Source: Heliopora coerulea (taxonomy: Eukaryota; Cnidaria; Anthozoa; Scleralcyonacea; Helioporidae). From it: a DNA stretch of 64,000 bases. The position numbers were made by a program, and so were the translations under genes. Of the stretch, positions 14,100 through 27,400 are shown in pieces (the first letter of the stretch is position 1; every line of letters starts with the position of its first letter). Location of the stretch: assembly GCA_030142905.1 (NCBI GenBank), contig JASJOG010000015.1, forward strand, positions 2,664,501 to 2,728,500, read 5' to 3'. The notes under the pieces are model-generated. The model saw nothing but the letters and a program-made list of their open reading frames with translations, was not told the origin of the DNA and searched no databases.

Positions 14100-17000
14100 A
14101 TTCATTATTAATTCATGAGGAAAAAACAAAAGAAAATCATAAGCGTGTCGGATCTATATATGTGATAAAGATACATGTGCCTTTGTACGTGAAGAAGAAG
14201 TTAATTTTTTCGGCTTACGAACGATAAATTTCCAAACTTTCTTCACGAATTAGCGTATTAGGAGGTTCATTTTAGAAGACATTTAAAAAACTCGCAGTTC
14301 GTGCTTTATCGGGTCTAAAACACTCGGCTATCGCCTCGTGTTTTAAATCTCGATAAAGCACTCCTGCTCGGTTTTTAAATATTACATATATATGTATATA
14401 TATATATATATATTTAAGAAATAGAAACTGTTTTGCCTTGTTTACGTAGCCTGATCCAAACACGAGAAGGTTGGGACAACTCGAAAGCTGCTGTGTACAC
14501 TCGAGACCGAAGGTCTAGGGCTTTTACACAGCCGCTTTGCTTTTTATAAAATAAGCAAAGAATTAAGCAATAATAATTGCAAATAACAAATTTTATTTTC
14601 AATATCAAATAGTAAATTCTCCTTGTTAGTTCGTAAACGAATCAAAGCTTCCCCTTCGCGCCAAGAACAAATCCTGGCGTCGGTAAACCAATCAGAGCTT
14701 CCCATTCGCGTAAGGAACGTATTCAGACGTCAAAGCGACGCTGTAATGTGATTACCGCGTTTGCATTGCCTGATATAATTTTAAGTAGTACCATGAAATG
14801 AGATGTATTAGCTATTAAACCTTTCGCTCGATTCGGGTCGTGTAGTAATATATATATATATATAATATCATTTATTTAATTAAAAGATACTACTCTTCTT
14901 TTTCTTCTGCTTGTTACTTACAAGACTTTTTCCATATCGTACTTTTATTTGCAGTATGGGCGACCGTTGTCTGCATTCCTGGCACCAACTCGCTGGGTCT
15001 TCAGGCAGTCTTTGATATGGGTGGAGTTAAAGGCGAAGTAAAATTCTCAGCGTTATCTGGCAACACTAGTATCATGGTCAACCTTACTGGCTTAATCACG
15101 AACTACACGTGGAAAATACACGAATTTCCTGTGGTCTACCGCGGCAACGCCAAGCATACTTGCCAATCTTTGTACACTGGGGGGATGTATGACCCATCTA
15201 GCAAGACATCCGCTGGAAATTACAGCACTCAGTGCAAGCCATCCATGTCCAACGCTTGTGCTATCGGAGATCTCAGTGGTAAACATGGCTATCTAAGAGC
15301 AACTACGAATAACCTTGTTGATCCTGACCTACCCCTGCGTGGCCCTTCGAGTATATTTGGCCGTTCACTTGTGCTATACAACGAGAACTCCATGGCTGTT
15401 GCTTGTGCGGTGATTGATTCCTCGCATGACATCGTCACTGGTGTTGCAACCTTCCGGGGAGCAAAGTCCGGGATAACAGGCACTGTGACACTTCGACAAT
15501 CTCGTTCGAATTCATCGATGGACACATCGCTTGATGTTAACGTATTTTATTCAAATGACATAACTACCAGCTCGAAAAACCTAACCTTGACCATCTCCGA
15601 TACAAAACTCCCAGACGAAGGTATCCCGTCATACGAAGGTAACGCATGCCCATCTAGTTCTGCAGAAGGACTCGAAATTCCTCGGAAAGTGAACATTGCT
15701 CTTGCTAGGAATGGTCCATCTACCGAACGATTTCTGTTGAACGTTGGGAACATTCCGTTGACGGGAAGCAACTCTGTCGTTGGCAAAACGTTTGTCTTAT
15801 GGGAGAACGGCTCTCCGAAGATCTGCGCTTCTGTTTATGAAGTCCTTCCGATAGAAGCCGAAGGTGTTTTCGACGTGGATGGTGTCAAAGGCAAGATTCA
15901 TTTTAAACAAAACTCGGAGTTGTCGCCGACCGTGGTCACTGCTGACCTGAGAGGATTGAAATCGAATGCGAATACATACCACGTCCATGTTTACAGAGTG
16001 CTCGACAGCGTCATGAAAACCAATCGGAACAGAAATGAAATGTGCGGGGGGGAGTTCGTGGCTGGACATTGGAATCCTTACGGGACAAAATCTGCCAAGC
16101 CGGGACAAGGTAGGAACAGTTAAGTCAAGTTTTTAGTCGCGAGCCAAGATGACTATAAGTTGTTAAGATGACTATAAGATAGTTAAGTTGTGAGTTTGGA
16201 GCATACGCGTGGTTGATAGACACATAGTTTGACTTTTTGGCAGACGGTTACATGAACAGGTAAGTTTTGGGATATGATAGTGAGGCCGCAATGGCGAATC
16301 CAGGGGAGGGAGACAATGTGCCTGGTCCCCACCTTTAGCTCATAAAATGCCGAACCTTATCCTGTACTTTTAAATGGGGATGGATGGAAGAACAGAGAAG
16401 GTGGGCCAGCAGACGGCTTACTCATTGGTGCAGAGGAAACGTTCGTTTGTGTCAACGCGTTCTAAGTGTTTACATACTATGATAATTTTTTTAGGGACCG
16501 TTGATCAATACGAGATTGGAGACTTAAGTGGTAAATATGGCACCATTGGTAATAGAGATGACCTGTCTTTGGTATACTATGATTACAATTTGCCATTGTT
16601 TGGCGGCAACAGCATTTTATTTCGCTCTTTGGTCATCCATTACAACAACGGCAGTCGTTGGGCTTGTACGAACATCAACCCAAAGAATGCAACGTTCCAC
16701 GTCAAGACGAAATCAGAGTTCATTGGCCCAGCATTTAACGGCACGATCTCAGTGGTAAGTTGGCTGGAGGGTTACCGGGGTGACTTCACCACAAATGGGG
16801 TGTCCAAGAGCGGAACTGAAGAGCACATGGGTGATACTTGGAAGTGTGTGGTGCAATTATCTTACTGCGTTGTACTAAAGCAGAACAACACTGTCTAGTC
16901 GTAGACTTTCTATGTCTTCACAGGCAGAAATATATGGGAATCTTTGGGTGGGTTATGTCCTTACTCTTTGATACCATTTGCAATTAACTTTCCAGAGTTG

Positions 17001-18344
17001 CGCTCCCTCAGACCCTGCCGTGCAAACACATCTATTATCTTTCTATAGTTTGAAATATTACCACGAATACTGTATCTTTCTTATGTTTACTTGAATATCA
17101 AGTTCCAAGATGAATATTTTTGGATTAGTTTTTCAACTATGTTTTTGTAATTTCAACCCTCACAACTTTGTTAACACTTTCGTGCGTGCTTACTTGTGAT
17201 TAACAGTTGTCTTTTTGGTCTTCAGGAGCAAGCAAGCTTCGTAAAGCCATACGCTGCTAGTCACATTACAACGTTTTTCTTGGATTTAAAGCACATGGAC
17301 CTACCTAAGAATGTAAGCATATACTGTTAAACTGTGATTCCAACAGTGGCCTAGGTGATGGACACTTAGGCTTAAAATCTCGACAAGGGAGTAGTCGAGA
17401 TAGTCTGGGGCTTATCTGTACTGTCGACTGGAGGGAACACGAATCGCACGGAAGTGTTTTGTGCTTGTAAATTTGCACCAAATTACGTTCATTCTGAAAT
17501 ATGTTGAAGTGGAAATCAATTGTCCAGAGCATGCGAATCGCTTGTTCAGACTGACTTTCGTTTGCCGGTAATTCTAAATGTTTTACCGACTTGTAAAGTT
17601 AACAAAAAAAACACTGTGATAATATTTCCCGACCTGTACGGCACTCAGCCTGACTTTAATGAGGCTTGGTTGTGTTGCAATTGCGGGATTTGACAGTATG
17701 CTACAAATGGAAATTCTGAAATATTTTAAGTCGCTTCTGAACCATTTCGGTGTTCAGGCATCTGACTAAAGTTTTTCCCTAACGTACAGCTTATCAAACT
17801 TTGCTAATCTTTTTTCTACCAACTCCTCCCCTACGAATAATCAATTTTTCACTCGATAACAACGCTAAGCCACCCCTGGAGGGGATTAGTAATATCCTAC
17901 CCTGCTCTGGAGCCACGCCTGTTTGACCCTTCTGGGGTTTATCTCCTGTTTCTTTTTTTATATAATTTTATGTTCATTTTCTGTTCCTGTACATCAGATT
18001 ACTGCAAATCACAAGTGGCACGTTCATGAAGACAAGGTCGGAGATGACATGATGTACGAGATGGGCAAACGATGCAAAACGTCTTTGGCGCATTACAATC
18101 CATACCGAGTTAGCCTCAAGGTAAGGGTCATTCTTCATTTGGGCATATTTATTCTCCGCCACAGGCACCTCCTGTACGCTAGACGGTATGCACATACAGA
18201 CCGACTCACCCACCTACCTACCAACCTACCTACCTACTTACCTACTTACCTACCTACCTACCTACCTACTTACTTACTTACTTAATTACTTACTTACTTA
18301 ATTACTTACTTACTTACTTAATTACTTACTTACTTACTTACTTA

Positions 18345-18437
<93 letters not shown>

Positions 18438-21400
18438 CTACCTACCTACCTACCTACTTACTTACTTACTTAATTACTTACTTACTTACTTACTTTACTT
18501 ACTTAATTACTTACTTACTTACTTACTTATTTACTTACTTACGTAATTACTTACTTACTTAATTACTTACTTAATTACTTACTTACTTACTTACTTACTT
18601 TACTTACTTAATTACTTACTTACTTACTTACTTACTTACCTACCTGCCTACCTACCTTCCTACATTCTTACCTACCCTACCTACTTATGCACCTACCTAC
18701 CTACTTATGCACCTACCTCCCTACCTATATACCTACCTACCTACCTACCTGCCTACCTACCTTCCTGCCTACCAGTCAGCCAACCAGCACACCAATCCAA
18801 CCAACCAACCAACAGATAACCTGCCTACCTAAACGTAATGTCGATTTCATTATATTTTATTATAGAGCAATTACTCAAAGACGTGCAGCCCAATGAATTT
18901 GCTGCGGTGCGAACTGGGAGATCTTTCGTCCAAGCTGAATAAGTACAACATTGGAGTTGGTAAAAACCGTTTCACCGAGTCAGAAAATTACTTTTTTAGT
19001 TTGAATTCCAGTAAGTGAAACAAATTATTTCTAACTTTTAACCGTAGTAAGCCTTGCGTAGTCACCTACTAGTCTTTTGTTCATCACAAGCATTCCTTGC
19101 GTGCTTCTAGATTTATTTCCATTCCCATTTTCCTTTTTTCACTTTCCCCCTTTTCTTTGTCTTTCATCGATCCAATTATTCTTCTCCTTTGTATTCCTTA
19201 TTTCATTCCTCATTCCTTTCCCCCATTTTTACCTCATGTATTCCCAATTTTCCTCTTCATGTTTCTGTCCCACCTATTCCGTTTATCATCCACCCATTTT
19301 TACATCTATTCTGTGACATTACTGGCGGGAGGTGGCTGGGGACTAGCCCCTCTAAAAATCATTGAGCCCCCCGAAAGGCCACCCTGAGTGGGTAGAGCAA
19401 CATAATCTTAAAGCTATATCAAATTAGATTGCAGTTCCAGGAGTGCAAGATGACACATTCAAGTATTCGAGACGTGCCCCTCAATTTGTGCTAAAGGTTG
19501 CCCCATCGGAATCTTCCAAAGTCCTTGCGGGACTTCCCCACCACAAATGTCCTAGCTGCGTCGCTGTTTGTGTGTGGTTTTCCCTAAAAAAGGTACCCTT
19601 TCACATTTCAAAAACCACTTCGGAAAAAGTTTTTCAATGGACAGTGCACAAGCAACGCTTCTTAACTTCGCTTTTCGCTTTATCGTTGCACACGTAGAGA
19701 AGTCTTAACGCCATTGTTGCTGGTTCATTTGTATCTATCATGCACTGTAAGCTACTTAAATGAAGTTATTCCATGTTACGTTGAGACATGCAAACAAAAA
19801 TGACGAACTGACGCGTAAGAGCATTCCACAGGCTGTATCTTTCCTCTCTGTATGTTTTTTCCTTTTCCTTGTTTCTGGAGGATTTTTCTCGGAACATTCA
19901 TGCTCTTGCACCAGCCCTTCAACAAAGACACAAAGAACGAGGAGGGAAGATTTACCGATGAAGCTCACTTTATTATTGTCGTTGCAGTTCTTGGTCGTTC
20001 AATTGTCGTCCATGACAAGAATGCCGGCGGTCCTCGTCTTGGTTGTGCCAATATAGAAACAAACAGCACGAAGTTTGTCCACAAGAAACTAACCTTTAAG
20101 AAGACAACCAACACGTAAACAATTATTTTCTATTGTTACTTTAAGTACTGAAGAGACAGTTGTACACGTTCAATTTTATTTGCCAAGCCTTACTTCAGTG
20201 TCTCAGAAAACCAGACTTTACCTTAAGAAAACATCACTGACTGGGATGACACTCATCAGCATTGAAAGGGAGGGAGGTTGGGGCATACGTCCCAGGTACC
20301 ATGTTTGGGGGTGCCAGATCGAGACGAGAAAAAAGTACTAAAACCAGAAAATATTCATCGTGCAGGAAATAAGGACTCGTCGGGTGACTCGATTCGAGGA
20401 TGTTTTTTCAAAGGGTTCAATTATTTATCCAGACATGCGTGAAATACTTCATTTTGTTTCTTTATAATCTCAAAAGTTTTGAAGAGATAAGTTCCTATAT
20501 TAAAGCCAGTTTTTCAATAACGAAGCAACTTCTCAGGTGACTCATGTGTAGTTTCCTATTCTAGTTCAGCTTTCTCCCAACAATTGTTCCTTTTTGGTTA
20601 ATCAATGTTTTTCTAAAGTTTTGTTATGTTGTGTTACAGAGACTTTCAGAGTGCCTTATCAGAAGCGTTGAAAACGAAGAAATGGAGAATTGCTAACGTC
20701 CATATCGGTGAATTCAAAAAATGTCAAACAGTGAATTTCATTCTCATAGGTATGGACTGAAGTGTTCATTTTACTTTTTTATTTACTTGTTCGTTTCATT
20801 ATTTGTTTCCTTATTTATTCGTTTGTTTGTTTGTTTGTTTGTTTGCTTGTTTGCTCATCTGTCTTTTTGTGCTGTCTTCTCCGTTACTTCTGCTTTTGTC
20901 CGTTATACCCTGTCACCATATCCCTCACTCACCTGTCCTAACACTCAGTAACCTACTCACTTAGCCACGTACCCTGGTTCCCACTCGTCCTCACCTGCCC
21001 ATCTATCCACTCACCCGTTCTCTCGCTCAACACCTACCCATCTACTTACCGTCCACTCACCACTCAAACACCCCACTTAACACTTCCTTACCCTCTAACC
21101 TACTCACCCACCTATTCACCCTCTTACCTGTCCACCCACACACTTGCTCACTACTCACCCACCTATTCACCCTCTTACCTGTCCACCCATACACTTGCTC
21201 ACTACTCACCCACCCGACCGCTCTCATTCGAGAACCCACTAACTTACCCACCAATTCACTCTCCCCCAGTCAATCCCTACCCACCTACTCAATCACTATC
21301 CACCAGTCTGTCCAAATGCTTATCAGTTACGTTATTTTAGTTACCATTAGTTTTCTTCCAATGTTAGTAGTAAAAAGGATAATGCCATCTTCACTTTTCA

Positions 21401-24400
21401 GAAAGCACCAGTTCAAGTCTGAGTGAATCCTATGAAGACCTGAAGAAAAACTGGCCACAGGAATTGAGTGATTTCACACCGACCACTGAGGCTGAATGTA
21501 CAGGTTTGTATTTACATGTCATGACCATGATCGATACTTTTGTCTTTCTAAGTCTTTACTATTTACGAGGAGATTTTATCACCCTGTGAAGTGTTTGTGT
21601 CACTACATGTTGATTTATTCATACCGTACCACTATCTTGATCAGATCTCCGACTTTAGTTTCAATATGCCTCCCAACCTCACAGTCTGTCCTTCGATCCT
21701 GACACTCTTTTGATTCATCATATTATATTCTTTATTTTAGGAGGTGGAGTATCGCCTCCTGACCCGAACTCGATGGTCCTTCGCGCCAATTTTGACATGG
21801 GTGGTATTAAAGGCGAAGTAAAATTCGCCCAGGCTTTATCTGGCAACACTAATATCATGGTCAACCTTACTGGCTTAACCACAAACTACACGTGGAAAAT
21901 ACACGAATTTCCTGTGGTCTACCGCGGCAACGCCAAGTATACTTGCCAGTCTTTGTACACTGGGAGGATGTATGACCCATCTAGCAAGACATCCGCTGGA
22001 AATTACAGCAAGCAGTGTACGCCATCTATGTCCAACGCTTGCGCTGTCGGAGATCTCAGTGGTAAACATGGTCTTTTAAAAGCAAGTACGAATAACCTTG
22101 TTGATCCTGACCTACCCCTGCGTGGCACTTCGAGTATATTCGGTCGTTCGCTTGTGCTGTACAACAGGTCTTCAATGCCAGTTGCTTGTGCGTTGATTGA
22201 GTCCTCGCATGACGTGGTCACTGGTGTTGCGACATTCCGGGGAGCTACTTCCGGGATAACAGGCACGGTGACGATACGACAATCCCGTTCAGGTTCGTCA
22301 ATGGATAGCTCGGTGGATGTGAACTTATTTTACTCGAACGACATGACCATCAGTTCAAAAGACCTGACCCTGACTATCTCCGATACAAAACTCCCAGACG
22401 AGGGCATTCCGTCATACGAGGGTAGCGCTTGTCCAACCCGTTCCGCAAAAGAACTCGAAATTCCGCGAAAAATCATCGTCCCTCTTGCTAGGAATGGACC
22501 GTCTACCGAACGATTTTTATTGAATCTTGGAAATACTCCGTTGACGGGAAGCAACTCTGTCGTTGGCAAAACGTTTGTATTAAGGGAGAACGGCTCTCCG
22601 AAAATCTGCGCTTCTATTTACGAAGTCCTTCCGATAGAAGCCGAAGGTGTTTTCGACGTGGATGGTGTCAAAGGCAAGATTCATTTTAAGCAAAACTCGG
22701 AGTTGTCGCCGACCGTGGTCACTGCTGACCTGAGAGGATTGAAATCGAAGGCGAATACATACCACGTCCATGTTTACAGAGTGCTCGACAGCGTCATGAA
22801 AACCAATCGGAACAGAAATAAAATGTGCGGGGGGGAGTTCGTGGCTGGACATTGGAATCCTTACGGGACAAAATCTGCCAAGCCAGGAAAAGGTAAGACT
22901 AGTTTAGACAAGCTAGGTGGGATTCCAATAAGCTCAAGCGCTGGCTTGCACATATTTAATAGGTGTGGAAGCTGATTTGTAGTAAGTAAGAAAGACAGAT
23001 AGGTAGTTAGTAAGACAGGCGCATATGTTTCAAAATTGTGGCTCAGGGAGGCACGTAGTTTGATTGTGAGGCTTGCAGGTAGACGGGCTGGAAGGACAGA
23101 TGGAGGGACGGATTCGTGGAAACATATGGACACGGACGGAAAGACAGACGAACATTTGGACATGTGAAGAGGTACTGAAGAATGACGGGGCGACGAACCA
23201 AAAGCCGGACCTTTAGAATTTAATTACTTTCAATTTTCATGCTTTGGAGTTGGGCCGCTTTTCATGATAGGCTTTCCATAATGGTAAGGGAAAGCGAAGA
23301 ACTATTCTATACTCTGTAACTTACTCTGAAAAACGTCTTCCATTTGCGTGGCTCACTGCTCCTAGATGCATCATATTTAAAGAAAAAGTCTTGTAGTGTG
23401 AACATATGAAATGAAATGAAAGTCGCTTCACAAATGCAATTAAAAAATTTCACGTGAAACAAATATTTTCTCGTAAATTTGTCGCTTTATTTGTGAATTT
23501 TACGTTTCATCTTTAAACTTTCGCACGTAGTTATTTCGATACCATATCGTTTCACCCATAAATTAGATATATCATATGGACCTACTACTTTTCAGTTTCT
23601 GTAATAAAAATTTCTCATGTGAAAATACTCACATTCACATGTGAAGAATGTTTTTACGAGCAAAGTGACGTAAGAGTTCTTAAGGGGCATTCCAGCAGAG
23701 CTGCGACCCATTTCCTACTGGCTAAATCCATGAATATCTTTTAGGAACCGTTGATCAATACGAGATTGGAGACTTAAGTGGTAAATATGGTACCATTGGT
23801 AACAGCGATGGCATTTCCTTGGTATACCATGATTACAATTTGCCATTATTTGGTGCAAATAGCATTTTATTTCGCTCTTTGGTCATCCATTACAACAACG
23901 GCAGTCGTTGGGCTTGTACGAACATCAACCCGAAGAATCCAACATTCCACGTCAAGGTGCAATCAAAGTTCATTGGCCCAGCATTTAACGGCACGATCTC
24001 AGTGGTAAGTTAGCCGAGAGAGTAACACGAGGGACTTCACGGCAAACCGCATACGCAAAAGTGGAACGAAAGGGTGCATCAGGTGGCACTTAGTTGTGTG
24101 GTGCGATGGTTATTATTGGGCTCTCTGTATCTTCACTGGCGAAAAGTATAGAGATTCTTGGGTGTGGAATGTCCGTCCTCTTAGATGGTCATTTTGATTC
24201 AATAATCCGCTGCGCGCTCTCGTGTCGTGCCGTGCAAACGCGCCTATTGACGATCTCGTAATTGAAACTCTCGTTAATTCGCTAACCCCTATATGTGTGC
24301 TTGCTGGTTATTTACAGTTGTCTTTTCGGTCTTCAGGAGCAAGCGAGTTTCGTAAAACCATACGCAACTAGTCACATTACAACGTTCTTCTTGGATTTAA

Positions 24401-27400
24401 AGCACATGGACCAATCTGAGAAGGTAAGCATTAAATGTCACTTTGTGACTCCAAGTGTGGCGTCGATGGTGCAGTAACTGACTTAAAGTTTTGACCAAGG
24501 GGATAAACGAGGGAGCCTCAGGCATATCAACGCCTAAATTTGAGGGAAAAGTGATCTCCGTTACTGAGGTTCAACTTTCGTCTTCAAAGCGAAGGTTGCA
24601 CAAAAGTATTTTTTGCTGAAAAATTTCCATCACATTACGCTACTTATCAAATATGTGGAAGTGCAAATGAAAAGGTACATAGCATACATTTTATTACCCA
24701 TACCATACAATTTTGTTTGTCGGGATTGGCTTTGCTTTGCGAAATTCTAAATATTTTGCCGACTTAAAAAAGCTGGCAAAAAAACACCGTGATAATATTT
24801 CAAACAACCAGACCTGTCTGAAATGTTTAAGTCGCTTCGAAGTCATTTTCAGTACTCTGCCATGTGACTAAAGTCTTACTTTGTTATAAAGGATAATCCA
24901 ACTCTGACAAATGTTTTTCTACAAATTGCTGCCGTACGAATAAGCGATTTTTTTTTTGCCAGTAAAAAGGGCTGAAATTCCCCGAGAGGGAAGCCGTAGC
25001 ACCCTGCCTTTCTCCGGTGCCACGCCTGTTTGACTGTTTTGGTGTTTATCTCCCGTTATTTCGATGTAATTTTAAGTTCATCTTCTGTTTATTTTTTAAT
25101 ATCAGACAACTAAAAGTCACAAGTGGCACGTTCACGAAGACGAAGTAGGAGACGACATGATGTACGCGATGGGCAAACGATGCAAAACGTCTCTGGCGCA
25201 TTACAATCCATACCAAGTTAGCCTCAAGGTAAGGTGTGCTTAGCGTCAAGCTAGTCCAGAACACTGTCCTGCCCAATATCTTTGGTTTCGTGGCTAGTTT
25301 CTAGGTCGTGCTGTTGGCAAGAACAAATTGGTAGTCCACGATTCGCATTGTAGTGGGCCACTGTTGTCTTTACTACGTTGTGACGTCTTCTATGCATGTG
25401 TAAGGATCCAGCCACACCTGGGGTGTAGTTGACCCATCTTGGTTGGGGAGTGTCCAGCTTAATGTGCCCGAACATCGTATGCTTTCAGAAATTACCCTCA
25501 CTTCCTCAGCCCCTATACATAAATTAAATATAAACTAGTGACTAAAAGCGGTTTTGACCTTCTTTACCTTATCAAATTTTGCCCGAGTTACCATCTATTT
25601 TTTCCCCGAATTTTCCATCATCTAACCAAAATAGAGTAACATTATTGGCTCATAATATCGGACAGAGGGTTGTGATTGGTTTAGAGCAATCAGACGAAAA
25701 TTCTTTGAATGGCGTATTTTATCTACCGACTGTCCTTTAAGGGATCTTGCGTAGAAACGAACAAAAGTGGGCCGCATGCTCTTCCCACTTGACTCGACGG
25801 CTCAGCTGGTTAGAGCAGCCGTTCGGTTACCCAAAGATCAGTGTGATTGCAAATCGCATTCAAGTCAACGAAGTTTTTCGAGTAGACTTTTGCTGAGTAA
25901 GGATAGTCAGAAAATCGTCTCTTCATGTCACCCTGAGGATCATTCTGCTGTTGTGTAACACATTCATTATGTTATTGGTTTTAGAGCAATTATTCTAAGA
26001 CGTGTGGTCCCATGAATATGTTGAGGTGTGAGCTGGGTGACCTGTCGTCCAAGTTACAGATGTACAACATTGGTAGTGGTAAAAACCGTTTTACCGAGTC
26101 AGAAAATTACTTTTTTGGTTTGAATTCTAGTAAGTGAAAGTTTGTTTACTTGCATTTCCGTGACATGTGCCTTCTTTCCAGTTCTCCTCTCCCTCATTTA
26201 TGTTTTCATTCGCCTTGATCTTTCCCAATTTTTTTCCTTTCCCTCATTGTCTTTGTTGTTCCTCTTTCGGGACCTTTACCACTATCCCGTTCTTCTTCCT
26301 CATGTCCTTACTCTTTCCCATTCGTTTATTAACTTTTTTCCTTTTACCTTATTCTTCTTCCTCGATTCCTTTCTCTTCTACCCCACTGTCATTTTTTTCG
26401 CTTTCACTTTCCCGTTCCCTCTCCCATCCTATTTCATCTACCTCTTCGTCTTTCTCTCACCCTTGTTTTGCTCGTCTCGTTTTCTTCTAACTTTCACTTG
26501 TCTTCTCTTTTTCTTTTTTTTTTTTTGCATGGTCTTGTTTTCTCTGTCCTTTCTTGTTTTCAACCAACTTTTCTGATGTTACGTTCACTACTTCAAACAA
26601 TCTTAACCAACCAAATCGTTGAGCATTCCTCCACTACGTTCATGTGCGTAGGAAAGAGGGTTTGAAGAGAAAAACCGAAAAATGAGGAAAGAAGACGAAT
26701 GTAACTTTATAACTGTTCTTGTTGTTGCAGTTCTTGGTCGTTCAATTGTCGTCCACGCAGAGGATGCTGGGGCAGCTCGTCTGGGTTGTTCCAGTTTAGA
26801 AACAGACAGTTCAAATTTTGTTCAAAAGAAATTGACGTTCAAAAAGACCAGAAACAAGTAAGGAATTGCTTTCATTTATAGCTAGACTGCGTCCAGATAT
26901 AGACGTTATTCGTAACTGGCGTCATATTTAATCTTCTTTCATTGATATATCGGTCAGCGCGTCTGGCCTCATTGCTGGCTGAGAAAAAAACCAACCTCTT
27001 AGCGTCTACGAGGCAGCGCTGGCCTACGTGGCACTCTGGTCTTCTTAACACACTTAACTATACTGTATTTGGTTTATGTATCTTTAGCAAACACAGTTTC
27101 GAGCAATGTTTGTTGAACTATTACGTTCATTATATGTGTGAATTTGGGAAGTTCAGCTAACCAGATGTTAGCCAACACAACGGGGAATTCTGTGCTAATA
27201 AAACCATGACTTTGTACAGCCCTTTGGCTTAGCCATTAGGTAAAACAAACTTTGGTTTACCAAGGGATGAGGAAAGCTATTTTTCAACATTGAATGTTGG
27301 AAAATAGCTTTCAGGGTCAAAACAACTGTGCCAGTGACTAAAGGTGATTTTCGTTTATTAGTTGAGTTTATTAGTTCCAGTTTATAGTAACTGCTCTTTT

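Larger units (their letters stand above)
10040..14954 (+). other. Intron 1, repeat-filled
   Basis: This 4.9 kb intron runs from GTAAGT to TTTTATTTGCAG. No further exon is needed for the frame. From about 13.3 kb on it is packed with inverted repeats, TATATG microsatellite, a perfect 117-base palindrome and a short tandem duplication, each listed separately. Between 10,050 and 13,300 I see nothing recognisable; frames at 10161-10397 and 11313-11591 lack splice signals and family resemblance. Confidence 0.55.

Noticed and set aside
17923..18285. 120-codon frame ending in a Leu-Pro-Thr-Tyr repeat
   Set aside because: It is the exon 17998-18120 read through into intron and CTTA microsatellite; only the exon is coding.
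19375..19445. GAGTGGGTAGAGCA with a downstream GATTGCAGTTCC, SINE-like
   Set aside because: Box matches are too weak to call.
26142..26576. 144-codon Phe/Ser/Leu-rich frame resembling a membrane protein
   Set aside because: Translation of an intronic polypyrimidine tract that is also present in the matching intron of unit A.
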